Part shown: positions 35,079 to 48,079 of the stretch, in pieces
Numbering within the stretch: the first letter of the stretch is position 1
Layout of the letters: the number at the start of each line of letters is the position of its first letter
NCBI GenBank assembly: GCA_963924555.1
Contig: OZ004583.1
Coordinates: 992,001 to 1,056,000 of the forward strand
Length of the DNA stretch: 64,000 bases
Origin: Crambe crambe
Taxonomy: Eukaryota; Porifera; Demospongiae; Poecilosclerida; Crambeidae
Direction: 5' to 3'
Position numbers and translations under genes: made by a program
The notes under the pieces: model-generated
Databases searched by the model: none
Told to the model about the DNA's origin: nothing
The model's input: only the letters and a program-made list of their open reading frames with translations

Positions 35079-36008
35079 TCATTTGCAAGTACTGGTACTG
35101 GCACTGCATCTCTTCGGACGTATCTTCATTTGAATCTTTGTAAACTTGACCCATCTTGATCCATTGTACCAACTAGGATGAGAAGATGTATAGTTGCCAT
35201 TGAGGATGACATTAGAACAATGGCCGTGCCACCATGCACCATATGATACAGCACAGTTGCCACCATAGCCATCATTATCACGGTCTGGAGTGGTAAAAGA
35301 CCTTCCATTGTTATAGGCCATTGCATCATATGTACCACCCACTCCCTGGCCTTGTCCAATGGTTAGTCGGTAGTTGGTTTCAGTCCCACCCACTTTGAAC
35401 AGTTGGTAGGTCCAAACAATGGATGGTTTGAGTCCATTCCCAAGTTCAATACGCAGTTCCACGTTCTCTCGTGTGGTGAGACAGTGAATCTTTTCCAGTC
35501 CGTACCAAAATTCTCCCTCCAGATCTCCAAAGCCACTCACATAGTCAGTCCAATTGCGATAGAAGTTGACAGAGCCATTGATCCTACGCTGGATGACCAA
35601 CCACTTTCCTCTATCTGTCTCCATGTCACAACGAGCAAATAGCTTTGCTAAGCCTGCTTGAAAACTTGGGACAACATTGCAGACATCTGTTATTTCATAG
35701 CTGCCAGAATTAGCTGATGGAAATACCTCTTTAATCTAGCATAGAAGATAACGATCTATTATTCCAAACACTACAGTCTATAAAGGTCAAGGTATAGTCT
35801 TTGGTTGCAGAGGATTCTTGAGAATTAATTAGTTATACTACACATACGTAGCTACCTGACAGCAGTCATGGAATCCAGCACCAGAACAACTTTCTCTCAA
35901 AGTTGTCAGATTTCGCAGCAAGTTTTGGTAGTTAGTAGCACAGTTAGTGGGAACACCTTGTGCATGGGCAAGAAGGAAAGTTGCAATAACAATGCTGAGA
36001 ACACTCAT
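35079..36008 (-). CDS. Secreted fibrinogen-domain protein F10
   Basis: Exon 1 35856-36008 (51 aa), intron 120 nt, exon 2 35079-35735 (218 aa plus stop); 269 aa. The pocket reads NCAVSYGAWWHGHC, NVILNGNYTSSHPSWYNGS. The 5' two thirds resemble F7-F9 while the 3' third and flank match F2 and F12, so the gene looks like a recombinant. TATA at 36084-36091. Confidence 0.9.
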
Positions 36009-37160
36009 GGTGAGGTAGCAGGTAAGGACTTTTTAACTCTTAAAATCTCCAGCTAGTTCTACTAGAGATCATGAAAGTGACTCTTTTTATAGTCATGCAC
36101 ATGCACACACAGCCTGTTGGTATCATAATGACCACACCCACCAACTGTCCTGACAATTGTAATAATATGATGGCGTTGGGTGCATGTCAGTTCATTAATT
36201 AGTTGAGCAGGTCCATGCACGCATGCGTATTCTTATTGTAAAGTATGCGATTGATGCAACCTTTTTTGTGTAATAAAATCAACCATCACATGATGGCCCT
36301 GTTGCATTATTGGATGAATTGAATGTCATGCTACGATTATCATAGGTGTGACCATATCAAGAAAGAGTTGATTTAGACACTACTCTGAATGTCCATTATT
36401 GGAGCATATCACTCTTTTATTATCATAGACATTGTGTTTATGCTCATTTGAAGTCTGTTGTTCATTAGCGAGCATGTTACTGTTATTATAATGAAGAATC
36501 AGATATCACATATCACACTCCATAGCTACATCAGCTTGTAGGATGTACATTAGAATTCCTTATTGTGTGGACTGTGCATGTGGTGTGTTTCATAGCTGTG
36601 CAGTTTGCATTGAAGATTATCTCTACACATATAGCATGCCATGCATACATACTACTTCTAAGGAGTGCTGAACAGATAGTGACTTTATGGATGGTTGCTA
36701 CGTATCTCCCGATCTTGTACACTGACTGGATACTAATGAGCTGTGGCCTCGCTCACCACACGAATGTATATACAATATAGCTATCATATATACCTGGCAG
36801 CAGTCAGGGAATCCATCACCACTGATATTTCTTTCATCTTGCAGCATGTTTTGGTAGCTTCTTGCACAGTAGCTAAGTGGGAACAATGTATGGAGAAATA
36901 ATGACGATTAGCCTGTAACCAATAGCTGACAGAAGTAAAAACCATAACTCATATAATTCATGAGTAAACCGCAGCCTGTAAACTTAACAAATTTTACCCA
37001 GTACATAACCGATCTCCAACTATGTGTTATATATATAAGAAGCAATAATTAATAAGCTGCAAAGGATTAAAGCACACTGAGCACACTGATTAAACTTGTA
37101 TATATAGTTGGGGACGAGGCTATAGTTGGTACACAACTAATAGTTATTATTTAAGAAATT
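36009..37160. other. F10 upstream region / F11 3' flank
   Basis: Promoter blocks, then the common unit with the GFPDCCQ relic exon (36794-36889), joined at about 36928 to the 3' flank of the F11 block. No gene. Confidence 0.5.
36794..36889 (-). pseudogene. Orphan divergent exon 1 (GFPDCCQ type)
   Basis: Fourth copy of the relic. It is open for 31 codons from a TTG (LFPLSYCARSYQNM to DCCQ) but has no ATG and no signal peptide. Confidence 0.55.
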
Positions 37161-38074
37161 TTATTTGCAAGTACTAGTAGCACTGATGCATCTTTTTGGA
37201 CGTATCTTCATCTGGATTTTTGTGAAGTAAAAATACCGTGACCCATCAAACCAATTAGGTCTATTTGCTTGAATGGGAGCATCATACGGTCCATTAAAGT
37301 TAGACCTGAAACAGCTGTAGTACCACCATGCAGCTCCAACACCTCTAGCACAGCAACTTCCATTACCATGATCCGAAGTGCTGAAGGGCCTCCCATTGTG
37401 ATAGGCCATTGGATCGAATGTACTTCCCACTCCCTTGAACTGTCCAATGGTCAGCTGGTAGTTTGTTTCAGCCCCACCCACTTTGAACAGCTGATACGTC
37501 CAGACTATGAATGGTTCTGTTCCATTCCCAATCTCAATACGCAGTTCCACGTCCTCTCGTGCAGTGAGACAGTGAATCTTTTCCAGTCTGTACCAAAATT
37601 CTCCCTCCAGATCTCCAAAGCCACTCACATAGTCAGTCCAATTGCGATTGAAGTCAACGGAGCCATTGATCCTACGCTGGATGACCAACCACTTTCCTCC
37701 ATCTATCTCCATGTCACAATGAGCAAATAATTCCAAATTGCCTGTTCGAAAACTGGAAGCAACATTGCAGACATCTGCTATTTCATAGCTGCCAGAATCT
37801 GCAGGTGGAAATAGCTCTTTGATCTAGCATAGAAGATAATGATCCATTATCCCAAACACTACATTCTATACTTAAATTTTGGAGAATTCATTAGCCTTAT
37901 TATTACCTGACAGCAGTCATAAAATGCAGCATCAGAACAACTTCCTCTCAAAGTTGTCAGATCTTGTAGCAACTTTTGGTAGTTAGTAGCACAGTTAGTG
38001 GGAACACCTTGTGCATGGGCAAGAAGGAAAGTTGCAATAACAATGCTGAGAATTTCCATGGTGGTAGTGACCAT
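37161..38074 (-). CDS. Secreted fibrinogen-domain protein F11
   Basis: Exon 1 37907-38059 (51 aa from MEILSIVIATF; an in-frame Met at 38074 adds MVTTT), intron 83 nt, exon 2 37161-37823 (220 aa plus stop). Divergent pocket: SCCARGVGAAWWYYSC, SNFNGPYDAPIQANRPNWFDGS. The loop is SDHGNG where others have PDRDND, so the calcium-type acidic site is weakened. The framework has GTEPFIVWTY and GQFKGVGSTFDPMAYHNG. TATA at 38134-38141. Intact member of the subgroup whose other two copies (10527, 48080) are broken. Confidence 0.88.
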
Positions 38075-38659
38075 CTATCTACACCAGCAAAAGAATATCT
38101 GTGCTGTGAGTTAAATACTTGACTCCTTGACTCTTTTTATAGTTTCAACCTGGCCACCCTGGCATCACAATTCCCACCTTTACTTATGAATGTTATTTTA
38201 ACTAAATGGTGCATTAGCTATTATAGCTTTGATCTCCAACAAAATGAATATTCATGTAACATGTGTATGCATGTGCAGCATGCTGTTGCTTGCTTGTCAT
38301 TATTAATTAAGCTGCAACTACAAATGTATAGTCACTGTATTATTTTGCGCACTGCATGCTACATCTTTTGGGCATATCTTCATTTGGACTTTATAAAGTA
38401 GAAATATTGTGAGTACTGGAAGCATCACACTATGCATTCAAGTTATACCTGAAAAATAGTTGCAGTAACACATGAAAGTCATAATATATTGGGGGGGTAT
38501 ACTTCACTCCTCGTGAGAGGCCAGATAATATAGTTCTAGAGAATGCTCAACTGAACATAGCAGCAGTAATGGAACACCTATGGTAATCATGCAAATTGAG
38601 ATTACGTCATATTCAGTGCTCATGTGCATACACATACATTTATTTGGTCCAGAGGATCT

Positions 38660-39515
38660 CTCTTCACAAAGATCAATTGAAGAGAACATACTCAAGGATG
38701 GACGAGCTTTTTTTTGCACTGTATGGGTGCTATCTTCAAGGCTCCTGCAACCCACTGACTGCCTGTAGTATCTTTAACACCTATATGTCCTGCCCATCTT
38801 GTTATATGGCTGTGAGGCCTGGTTTCTGACTGATCCGCTCCTACAAAAGCTGGAACAGTTTCAGGGTGAAGTTGGAAGAAGGATTTTGAGATTACCTAGC
38901 AGCTAAAATCAGACTCAGATGGCCAAGTTTCAAAGTCATTATCCTCATATGCAAACTATCCCTAATTTGCAAAACTATAATTGCAGATTCCTCTTGCACC
39001 AGCTCACGTCTATTTCAATCACTCGCTCACTCAGCATTGGCCTAGTGCAAAATGGAATTTCTTTCAGAACCAATTATTGGGTTGAATGCCTCAAGTCACC
39101 TGAGGAGGCTGTCAACATTGTAAAAGGGGCTAAGGCTGTGCACACTCTCACCCCTCCCTTATATACATCACTGATGACAGAATGGTTAATGAATGGTGCG
39201 AGGTATGGAACAGTGCTCTTGAGTATGGCACCAAAGACACAAAGACAGGTTAAAACACCTTCAAGATCCCTGTATTTGGTGATTGTATTTGCCCACACTA
39301 TAACAGATGGCAACCTCACATCACTTCCTTTGGGCTTTATTATAGTATCCATCAACTCAACCCCTCCCATATGTGACAGTGTCAACTTTAGTCATTGTAA
39401 TGTTATTCTTTGTTTTCTTTTCTCATGCCCATCTGTGGTCAATAAAAGTTTGCCTTGTCTTCCCTTGCCTTTTGACCTTAGACCCCATGAACGCATGCCC
39501 ACAACACTTAGCAAG
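38660..39515 (+). mobile_element. Degenerate LINE 3' fragment (second copy)
   Basis: Copy of 11990-12830. IEENILKDGRAFF is readable here, extending the match upstream, followed across a frameshift by CYMAVRPG/LLYGCEA-type sequence and the FLTDPLLQKLEQ region. It ends with AATAAA near 39440. Confidence 0.7.
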
Positions 39516-39801
39516 CTTATCTAAGTGGATTGTAGGCACTTGGCTTATTTGGAGTGTAGACCTAGATGAGTCATGACACTAGCACCCTGCATGTGCATAA
39601 TGGGCATGCTCAATTGTAATTGTCTTCATACAGCCCATTAATGTTGCAAATTGCCCTAGTATTTAGATGTTATCACTTTAGGATTATTGATCAAAATGGA
39701 TAATCATACCATTTAAAAAAACAACAACAAAATCACCCCATAATAATTATGCTAATGCACAAATCACTGTTTGAGTTCACATACGTAGTTTTGATGAGAC
39801 A

Positions 39802-40602
39802 TCATTTGCAAGTACTGGTACTGCTGCATCTCTTTGGACGTATCTTCATTTGAATCTTTGTGAACTTGACATATCTTGATCCATTGTACCAGTGAGAGAA
39901 TAAGAATTTGTATAGTTGGAATTCAGGTGGGCACAATCATTGTGCCACCATGCACCTGCTCTCTCTACAACACAGTTCCTCTTCTGGCATCCTTATCACG
40001 GTCTGGAGTGCTGAAAGACGCTCCATTGTTATGAGCCATTACATCAAATGTATTTCCCACTCCCTGGCCTTGTCCAATGGGTAGTCGGTAGTTGGTTTCA
40101 GCCCCACCCACTTTGAAAAGTTGATAGGTCTAAACAATGGATGGTTCGAGCCCATTTCCAAGTTCAATATGCAGTTCCACATTCTCTCGTGTGGTGAGGC
40201 AGTGGATTTTTTCCAGTCCGTACCAAAATTCTCCCTCCAGATCTCCAAAGCCACTCACATAGTCAGTCCAATTGCGATTGAAGTTAACAGAGCCATTGAT
40301 CCTACGCTGGATGACTAGCTGTCACAACGATTAGCTGATGGAAATGTCTCTTTAATCTAGCATAGAAGATAATGATCTATTATACATTCTATAAAGGTCA
40401 AGGTAGTCTTTGGTTCCAGAGGATTTTGGAGAATTAATTAGTTATAGCTACACACTATACCTGACAGCAGTCATGGAATCCAGCACCAGAACAACTTCCT
40501 CTTAAAGTTGTCAGATCTTGCAGCAACTTTTGGTAGTTAGTAGCACAGTTAGTGGGAACGGGCAAGAAGGAAAATTGCGATAAAAATGCTGAGAATACTC
40601 AT
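39802..40602 (-). pseudogene. FReD pseudogene, duplicate of 13118-13907
   Basis: Same premature stop at VWTY, same CDMETD deletion (exon 2 39802-40356) and same 11-bp exon-1 loss (40461-40602). It differs from the first copy by few bases. Confidence 0.85.
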
Positions 40603-41232
40603 AGTGAGGTATCAGGTAAGGACTTTATAGCTCTTTCATCTCCAGTTAGCTCTACTATAGAGATCATGAAAATGACTCTTTTTATAGTCGTGGACACACA
40701 GCCTGTTGGTATCATAATGACCACACCCAGCAACTGTCCTGGCAGTATTGTAACAATATGATGGCATTGGGTGCATGTGTCCATTGACCAGTTCATAAAT
40801 TAGTTGAGCAGGTCCATGCACTCATACGTATTCTTGTTGCACATGTGACCTTTTATAATGTGAATTAAAATCAACCATCACAGGATGACATGTTGCATTA
40901 TTGGATGAGTTGAATGTCATACTACCATAGTTATCAAGAAAGAGTTGATTAAGACACTGGTTAATGTCCATTATTGGAGCACATCACTCTTTTATTATCA
41001 TAGACATTGTGTTTATGCTCATTTGAAGTCTGTATAGTCTCTTGACATCTAGCAAACCATCACTTTATCATAATGATAATGATATCCATTGCACATACAG
41101 TGCATAGCTAGCTGTTTGATTTCACCTATTGCCATGAGGATACTGCTGGCATACATCAATATTCAGCTATTTTTCAAGATAAATATTGATTCATCATACT
41201 CTGTCCAATTCCTTCATATTATTTAGTACTTT

Positions 41233-41390
41233 CCTGACAGAACCCATGTTGATTGGAGTATGAATTACTAACCAGTTCAAAGTTGCAGCAGTTTCTTGTT
41301 AGTGGGAACACTTCGAGCATGTGAAAAATCTTGCATCTTGAAATAGAATTGATGAGATTATTACTTGACTCTTTTTATAATAGTCACATC
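41233..41390 (-). pseudogene. Orphan exon-1/promoter relic
   Basis: Third copy of the relic at 14534 with a TATA remnant. Confidence 0.45.
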
Positions 41391-41750
41391 CTGTAACCAA
41401 TAGCTCCACCTAGCAACTATCCAGGCAGTTTTGCAACTCCTGGTGTGTATGTCAGTTGCTCTCATGTCATGTGCACGTGCATGTGATGTGTTAGATGACA
41501 TGGCAATGGTACAATTTGAAGTCAAAGAAGGCATAATTAACTGATCTATTTATAGCTCTAATTATGACGACATCATGTCGAATAACAGTATGCATTGTGT
41601 TATTACTCTATACTGCATCACTGACAATGAGTCATATAAAAGTGTCTTTGACAATCAATCCATCAAATTTAATCATCACACTTCCTAAATATTTCACTCC
41701 CATAATAGTAAGATACAGAGTTTGAATATAGTTAAGTTATTGATGAGACA

Positions 41751-42612
41751 TCATTTGCAAGTACTGGTACTGGCACTGCATCTCTTTGGACGTATCTTCA
41801 TTTGAATCTTTGTAAACTTGACCAATCTTGATCCATTGTGCCAGCTAGGATGAGAAGATGTATAGTTGCCATTGAGGATGGCATTAGAACAATGGCCGTG
41901 CCACCATGCACCATGTGGTACAGCACAGTTGCCACTACTGCTATCATTATCACGGTCTGGAGTGCTAAAAGACCTTCCATTGTTATAAGCCATTGAATCA
42001 TGTGTACCACCCACTCCCTGGCCTTGTCCAATGGTTAGTCGGTAGTTGGTTTCAGCCCCACCCACTTTGAATAGTTTGTAGGTCCAAACAACGGATGGTT
42101 TGGGCCCATTCCCAAGTTCAATACGCAGTTCCACATCCTCTGGTGTGGTGAGGCAGTGAATCTTTTCCAGTCCATACCAAAATTCTCCCTCCAGATCTCC
42201 AAAACCACTCACATAGTCAGTCCAATTGCGATAGAAGTTGACAGAGCCATTGATCCTACGCTGGATGACCAACCACTTCCCTCCATCTGTCTCCATGTCA
42301 CAACGAGCAAATAACTTCAAATTGCCTGTTTGAAAGCTGGAAGCAACATTGCAGACATCTGCTATTTCATAACTGCCAGAATTTGCAGGTGGAAATAGCT
42401 CTTTGATCTAGCAAAGAAGATAATGATGAATTATTTCAAACACAAGGCAGTTTACGTACCTGACAGCAGTCATGGAATTCAGCACCAGAACAACTTCCTC
42501 TCAAAGTTGTCAGATCTTGCAGCAACTTTTGGTAGTTAGTAGCACAGTTAGTGGGAACACCTTGTGCATGGGCAAGAAGGAAAGTTGCAATAACAATGCT
42601 GAGAATACTCAT
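41751..42612 (-). CDS. Secreted fibrinogen-domain protein F12
   Basis: Exon 1 42460-42612 (51 aa, stalk CSGAEFHDCCQ), a very short 52-nt intron (42408-42459), exon 2 41751-42407 (218 aa plus stop); 269 aa. The pocket reads NCAVPHGAWWHGHC, NAILNGNYTSSHPSWHNGS. Framework METDGGKW, TPEDVELR (Pro replaces the usual Arg). Block-2 counterpart of F1 by position and of F2 by 3' end. TATA at 42687-42694. Confidence 0.9.
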
Positions 42613-43450
42613 GGTGAGGTAGCAGGTAATGATTTTCTAGCTCAAAAATCTCCAGCTAGTTCTACTAGAGATCATGAAAATTACTCTTTTTATAGTCGTG
42701 GACACACAACCTGTTGGTATCATAATGACCACACCCACCAACTGTCCTAGCAGTATTGTAACAATATGATGGGATTGGGTGCATGTGTCCATTGACCAGT
42801 TCATAAATTAGTTGAGCAGGTCCATGCACGCATGTGCATATGTGATTGATGTAATCATTTATAATGCATTTATGGACATCATCAGTGTAATAAAATCAAC
42901 CATCACATGATGGCTTATTGTATTATCGGATGAGTTGAATGTCATGCTAGGTGTGTGACCATATCAAGAAAGAGCTGATTTAGACACTATACTCTCTGGA
43001 TGTCCATTATTGGATTGCATTGTTGGACGAGTTGAGTGTCATGCTACAATTATTACCATATCAAGAAAGAGACATTATGCTGGATGTCCATTACAGGAAC
43101 ATATCACTCATAGACATTTGCTTGAAGTCTATAATCTCTAGTGTACACAGTGTGGACCAGTATTCTGAGTGTACCATGCAAACCATCACTTTATTATCAA
43201 ACCTTTATAGCTAGCTATACACATTACACATTACCTTCAATTACTTAAAGCCACATACTGAAAATCATGCATTAAACTACTTGGCTGGCTAGGTATTAAA
43301 ATTTTGTCCTCACCTGATGTCATGAGGAAAATACATCTTTTTGGGTTTATCATCTCGTACACAAAACATGATACTACTCGTGCTTCTTCTGCCTGAACAG
43401 AACCCATGCAGTCATGGTGATTGCATAAAGTAAATAACCAGCATTACCAA
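42613..43450. promoter_or_regulatory. F12 upstream region
   Basis: Duplicate of 4972-5820 with the same TATA, CCACACCCACCAACTGTCC and CACATGATGG blocks. A 64-codon frame (43020-43214) is identical in both copies but lacks coding features. Confidence 0.45.
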
Positions 43451-43569
43451 TAGCTACTTTCCTTCATAGTTGCAGTAGCAGAGTTATAGTGGAAACACTT
43501 TGATCATGTGCAGAAATCTTACAGTAATCTCTAGAAGTTTTTCTTGACTCTTTTTATAGTCACATCCTA

Positions 43570-43803
43570 TCATGGTCTGGAGTGCTGAAAAGACCTTCCA
43601 TTGTTATGGGCCATTCCATCGTATGTACCTCCAACTCCCTGACCTTGTCCAATGGTTAGTCGATAGTTGGTTTCAGTCCCACCCACTTTGAACAGTTGGT
43701 AGGTCCAAACAATGGATGGTTTGGGTCCATTCCCAAGTTCAATACGCAGTTCCATGTCCTCTCGTGTGGCAAGAAAAGTTGTAATAACAATAACTGAGAA
43801 CAC
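43570..43803 (-). pseudogene. Chimeric signal peptide / mid-FReD fragment (second copy)
   Basis: The 77-codon frame is identical in protein to that at 5938-6171, including the fusion point (TFLA-TRED) and the terminal frameshift. Confidence 0.75.
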
Positions 43804-44436
43804 TCATGGTGAGATAGCAGGTAAGAACTTTCTAGCTCTTTTTTTTTTGTAAAATCTCTAGCTAACTCTACTAGAGATCATTTGAAAATGACTCTTTTTA
43901 TAGTCGTGCACACACAGCCTGTTGGTATCATAATGACCACACCCACCAACTGTCCTGGCAGCTATAGCTAATGTACTTGAAGCCAATATCAGAACATATT
44001 GAAAATCTTGGCTGGCTTTAGTTAAAATTTTATCCTTACCTGATGTCATGAGGTTTCACCTTTTCGACTGTATGCAAAACTTCTATTGAAGAGCTTTCGA
44101 ATTGACTCGTCACATTCTGTAACTATACTGTATAGCAACTGTCCTGGCAGTTTTGCAACTCCTAACTAACTGTGTGTGTATGTCAGTTGCTCTCATGTCA
44201 TGTGCATGTGTACATGATGTGTGGATGCTGATGTCATACCAGTTGAGTCATATTATAAAAGTGTGCATGCTTTTGAGTTATGACACTTCCTTTTAAAAAA
44301 TTTTCCCCTCCCATATTAAGTAATAGCGAATACTCTAAATACTGTTTTAAGTTATTGATGAGACATCATTTACAAGTACTGGTAGAATAGGTATAAGGCT
44401 GGTTTTATATCACTGTTGTTAGTAGCCTCGAACCCA

Positions 44437-45141
44437 GCCTCTTTTTTCCTTTTTTTGAGGGGCGGGGGAAAAAGAGAGCCTGGTATCCACTGTTTGCGCA
44501 TGCACCAGTTTTTCCCAGAAATCTGGGAATCAGGATATCACTCGGATATTTCAGCTACACGATCGTCATAATTAATGGGCGTGGTCGCACAACCTGCATG
44601 CTAGCTATAGTTTTACTCGTGCTCCTTTGCTGCTGCTCTTCTTTCTCCTTGGAGGAACTTGGCATTCCCGAAGAAGGAAAAACACATGCTGCTGTCACGA
44701 TGGGAAGGATGTTTCTGTTTGTCTACCAAACTGGTTATAGAAAGATCAGTTCTACCAGACTCTCCCCTTCATGATGATGCTGTTGAAGCGTAGTGCAGTA
44801 CTGGTTGCCTCTCTACTAGTTGCTCTGATCATAAGATGTAGATATATGCTCTGATGATCGACCAACGATGTTTTGGCCAGTACTACCTCACTACATCTGC
44901 CAGTCTTAGATCAGATAGCCTTCTCTTCTGTGCCCCTGAAGCCCTTGTTCCTTCTAATGCCCTGGAGGATCTAAGCATTCTCGGAATAGTACGACATCAT
45001 GTGATTGCTAGCGCTTCTCGACGTCAAAACTTGTCATTGCATGCGCGTTTATTAATTATATAATTCCAAAATTGGCGCATACGCAAACAGTGGATACCAG
45101 GCTCTCTTTTTCTCCATCCCCCAAAAAAGGAAAAAAGAGGC
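44437..45141. mobile_element. Second copy of the 70-bp-TIR element
   Basis: Same terminal repeats as 6815-7529 and the same distance (76-77 bp) from the RTF stop. It lacks 10 bp internally relative to the first copy. Confidence 0.7.
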
Positions 45142-45217
45142 ATAACATAACAATGGATTACAAGCTCGTCCATTAATGTCAACTAGTTGTGGCTGCTGTC
45201 TGGATAAATAATCTAAA

Positions 45218-47382
45218 TTATGTGATATTCTTTTCACACCTCTTGGGTCGTATCTTCATCTGTACTTTAGTGTAATGGAGGTAATGGGATCCATTATACC
45301 AAGAAAGTCTGTTAGCACCAGGTGAAACAACTCCGCCATCTTCTGGAGTATGCAGTACATACTTTCCATTGAGATTTGAGTGAAAACAGCTATAGTGCCA
45401 CCAGGCTCCTCCGTATGATGCAGCACAGTTACCATCATTGTCACGATCTCGAGTGCTGAAAGGTCTTCCATTTTGATTGGCCATTGCATCATGTGTACCT
45501 CCCACTCCCCTGGCCTGTCCAATGGTCAATTGATAATTAGTTTCAGCCCCACCCACTCTGAAGAGCTGGTAGGTCCAGACTTCAGTAGGTTCTGTCCCAT
45601 TCCCAAGTTCAATACGTAGTTCCACGTCATCTCGTGTGGTGAGGCAGTGGATCTTTTCTAGTCCGTACCAAAATTCTCCCTCCAGATCTCCAAAGCCGTA
45701 CATATAGTCGGTCCAATTGCAATAGAAGTTGACAGAGCCATTGATCCTACGCTGGATGACCAACCACTTTCCTCCGTCTGTCTCCATGTCACAACGAGCA
45801 AATAGATTCATGTTGCCTGCTTGAAAACTTGAAGTAACATTGCAGACATCCACTATTTCATAGCTGCCAGAATTAGCTGACTCCTTTACCTACAACATTT
45901 AAGGATCCACATTAATTTTTAATATCATACATGTAGCTACTTGTGATCATAGCTGTATACATACCTGGCAGCAGTCACGGAATCCAAGAATAGAATCTTT
46001 CTTCAGTGAAGTGTTTTCTTTGTTGTAGAAGTAAAAAGACAATAAAAAAATACCAATAAACAGCAAAATAGAACCATTTCTCCTTAACTGGACCACCATA
46101 TTCTCACTCTCTCTCCGAAACTGAACCTCTTTCCTTAACTTGGTAGCCATTTCCTTACTCTCTCTCTTTAACTCGGCAGCCATATCCTTACTCTCTCTCC
46201 TTAACTCAGCAGCCATATTGTTACTCTCTCTCCTCAACTTGACTGCCATATCGTCACTTTCTTTCTTCAGTAGAGCTATATTCTCAGCGGCTGACTGTAG
46301 ATTGTCTTGCAATTTGACCATAATAGTATTGAGAGCCTGGTGGAAATGTGCCTTATCATCCTGCTCATGTGCTCCAATATCTTTTCTCTTCATCTTCATA
46401 TTACACCCAATCCTCTCGTATTTGCATGATATCACAGTGTGTGCACAGTCGTTTTCAAGATGCTGTTTTATCTCGGCACGTTGCATGCTATCAGGACAGT
46501 CAGGATTGGGGCAAGGAACTGATTTCTTTTCACATATGTCATCATGAATGTCCGTTATGTTGGCATATGTATCCTTCTTTCCACAATACCGACATTTGTA
46601 AGCTCTATTCACACACTGTTCAGTTAAATGCTTATCCAATTCTTCCCTCGATATCATCCGTACTTCATTGTCTTCTTTGCATTTGTTGGGGCATGGAGCT
46701 TTGCAGTTGTTCATAATATGTTCCTCTAGTGTGCCAACAGTTCCTTCCCATCCACATCCTTTCTTAGCATAATCACATTTGACACGGAGAGCTTTAATTT
46801 CTCTTTTACCTAGTGAGTAATTATTATTGAGTGTAAGAGAATGGACTAGAACCTGTAGCTAGATGGAAAGTTGCAGTTAAAGGGTAGCTAGCTATACTAT
46901 CCTACTATAACTTTAAGAAGAAGCTCATACTTAGCTATACTCTCAAAAGGCTAGCTGCTATGATAATAACTTGGCTAATTGCTTCAAGGTAAGCTGCCTT
47001 AAATTCTTTTTTAGTAACAAAGGTTAGTTGGCATGGTTGGTTGGCAGCCTTTAATTACTTACTTAAACATAGTGGCCCTCCGCACACACATACACACCAC
47101 ACAGATCATGTTGTTGCACACAGTCCTGTGATGTGACAAGTTTCACTTCTCTGACTTACTCTTTACATCCATCAAGTACTGTGGCTGCTCCATCCTGCAG
47201 TTGGGACAAGGCTTCACTTTGCCATGTTTATTTAGACAACTTTGACAGAATAGCCTGCCACACTCCCCATGCTGCCATGGGTCTCTAGCTACTGCTAAAC
47301 AGATCAAACACTTCAGAGCATCATCTGGTTCAGACACAAAATTACTCTCGTACCCAGAACTAGTAACTTGGTTAGAGGCCAT
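45218..47382 (-). CDS. RTF2: RING-TRAF zinc finger-coiled coil-TM-fibrinogen domain receptor
   Basis: Exons 47160-47382, 45965-46809 and 45218-45889 join in the same phases as RTF1 and give 579 aa. The RING again has CGR for CGH. TRAF fingers are nearly identical to RTF1. The coiled coil differs: it starts with a non-repetitive KLQDNLQSAAENIALLKKE segment and has fewer 11-residue units, one cut short (RKEVQFRRES). Membrane segment ILLFIGIFLLSFYFY, then GFRDCCQ. The FReD lacks three residues near its start (VKESANSG against VKELVPTANSG in RTF1), has an added Cys (FYCNW), MYGFGD for VSGFGD, and DRDND with CFHSNLNGKY kept. An in-frame run upstream of MASNQ (to 47550) is probably 5' flank. Confidence 0.85.
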
Positions 47383-48079
47383 GTTTAGGGGGTGGTACAG
47401 GTCTGATTGGCAGAGTGAGTAACCCACCCCTTTATTGGGTTGCTCACAGTACACAGTGTATTCATTACATATCAACATATTCATTAATTCTTTATGGTAG
47501 CTATGGTTATTGTTTATGATGCGAGTTGTCAATTGCATCTCATGTTTCATGTTTACTCAAGGTTTGCAGCACTTCAACTGATACACTGAAATGCATCTTT
47601 CAAGTACTTAATGGATCATGAGGGAGTTGATAAGTCAGGAATGCCCCAAACTGCATTTCTAAGTCTACTGTGATTAAGTGGTGGTTCCTAGGTTCCTATC
47701 TTCCAGCTGATTCAGGAGTTCAATTGAGACTGTTCCTATAAATGTCCAGACCAAGTTATCGCTATTCATCATCTAGAAAGTTTGCGTTTGTTCAGAGTCA
47801 CCACCTTAGAGTTAGGAAGCCTCTTCTGTCAGGATATAGTCTTCATGTAGCTACCATCTTTAAGGTAGTAACAGAAGTAAGAACCATAACTCATAAGTAA
47901 ACTGCAGCCCGTAAACTTAACTTATTTTACCCAGGTACACAACTGATCTCCAACTAAAATTGATGGATATAAGTGTTATATTAAGAAGCAGTAATTAAAT
48001 AAGCTGCAAAGGATTAAAGCACACTGAGCACACTGATTAAACTTGTATATATAGTTGGTACACACAAAATAGTTAAATT
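47383..48079. other. RTF2 5' flank and intergenic
   Basis: Duplicate of 9812-10526. No TATA box or gene recognised. Confidence 0.45.
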
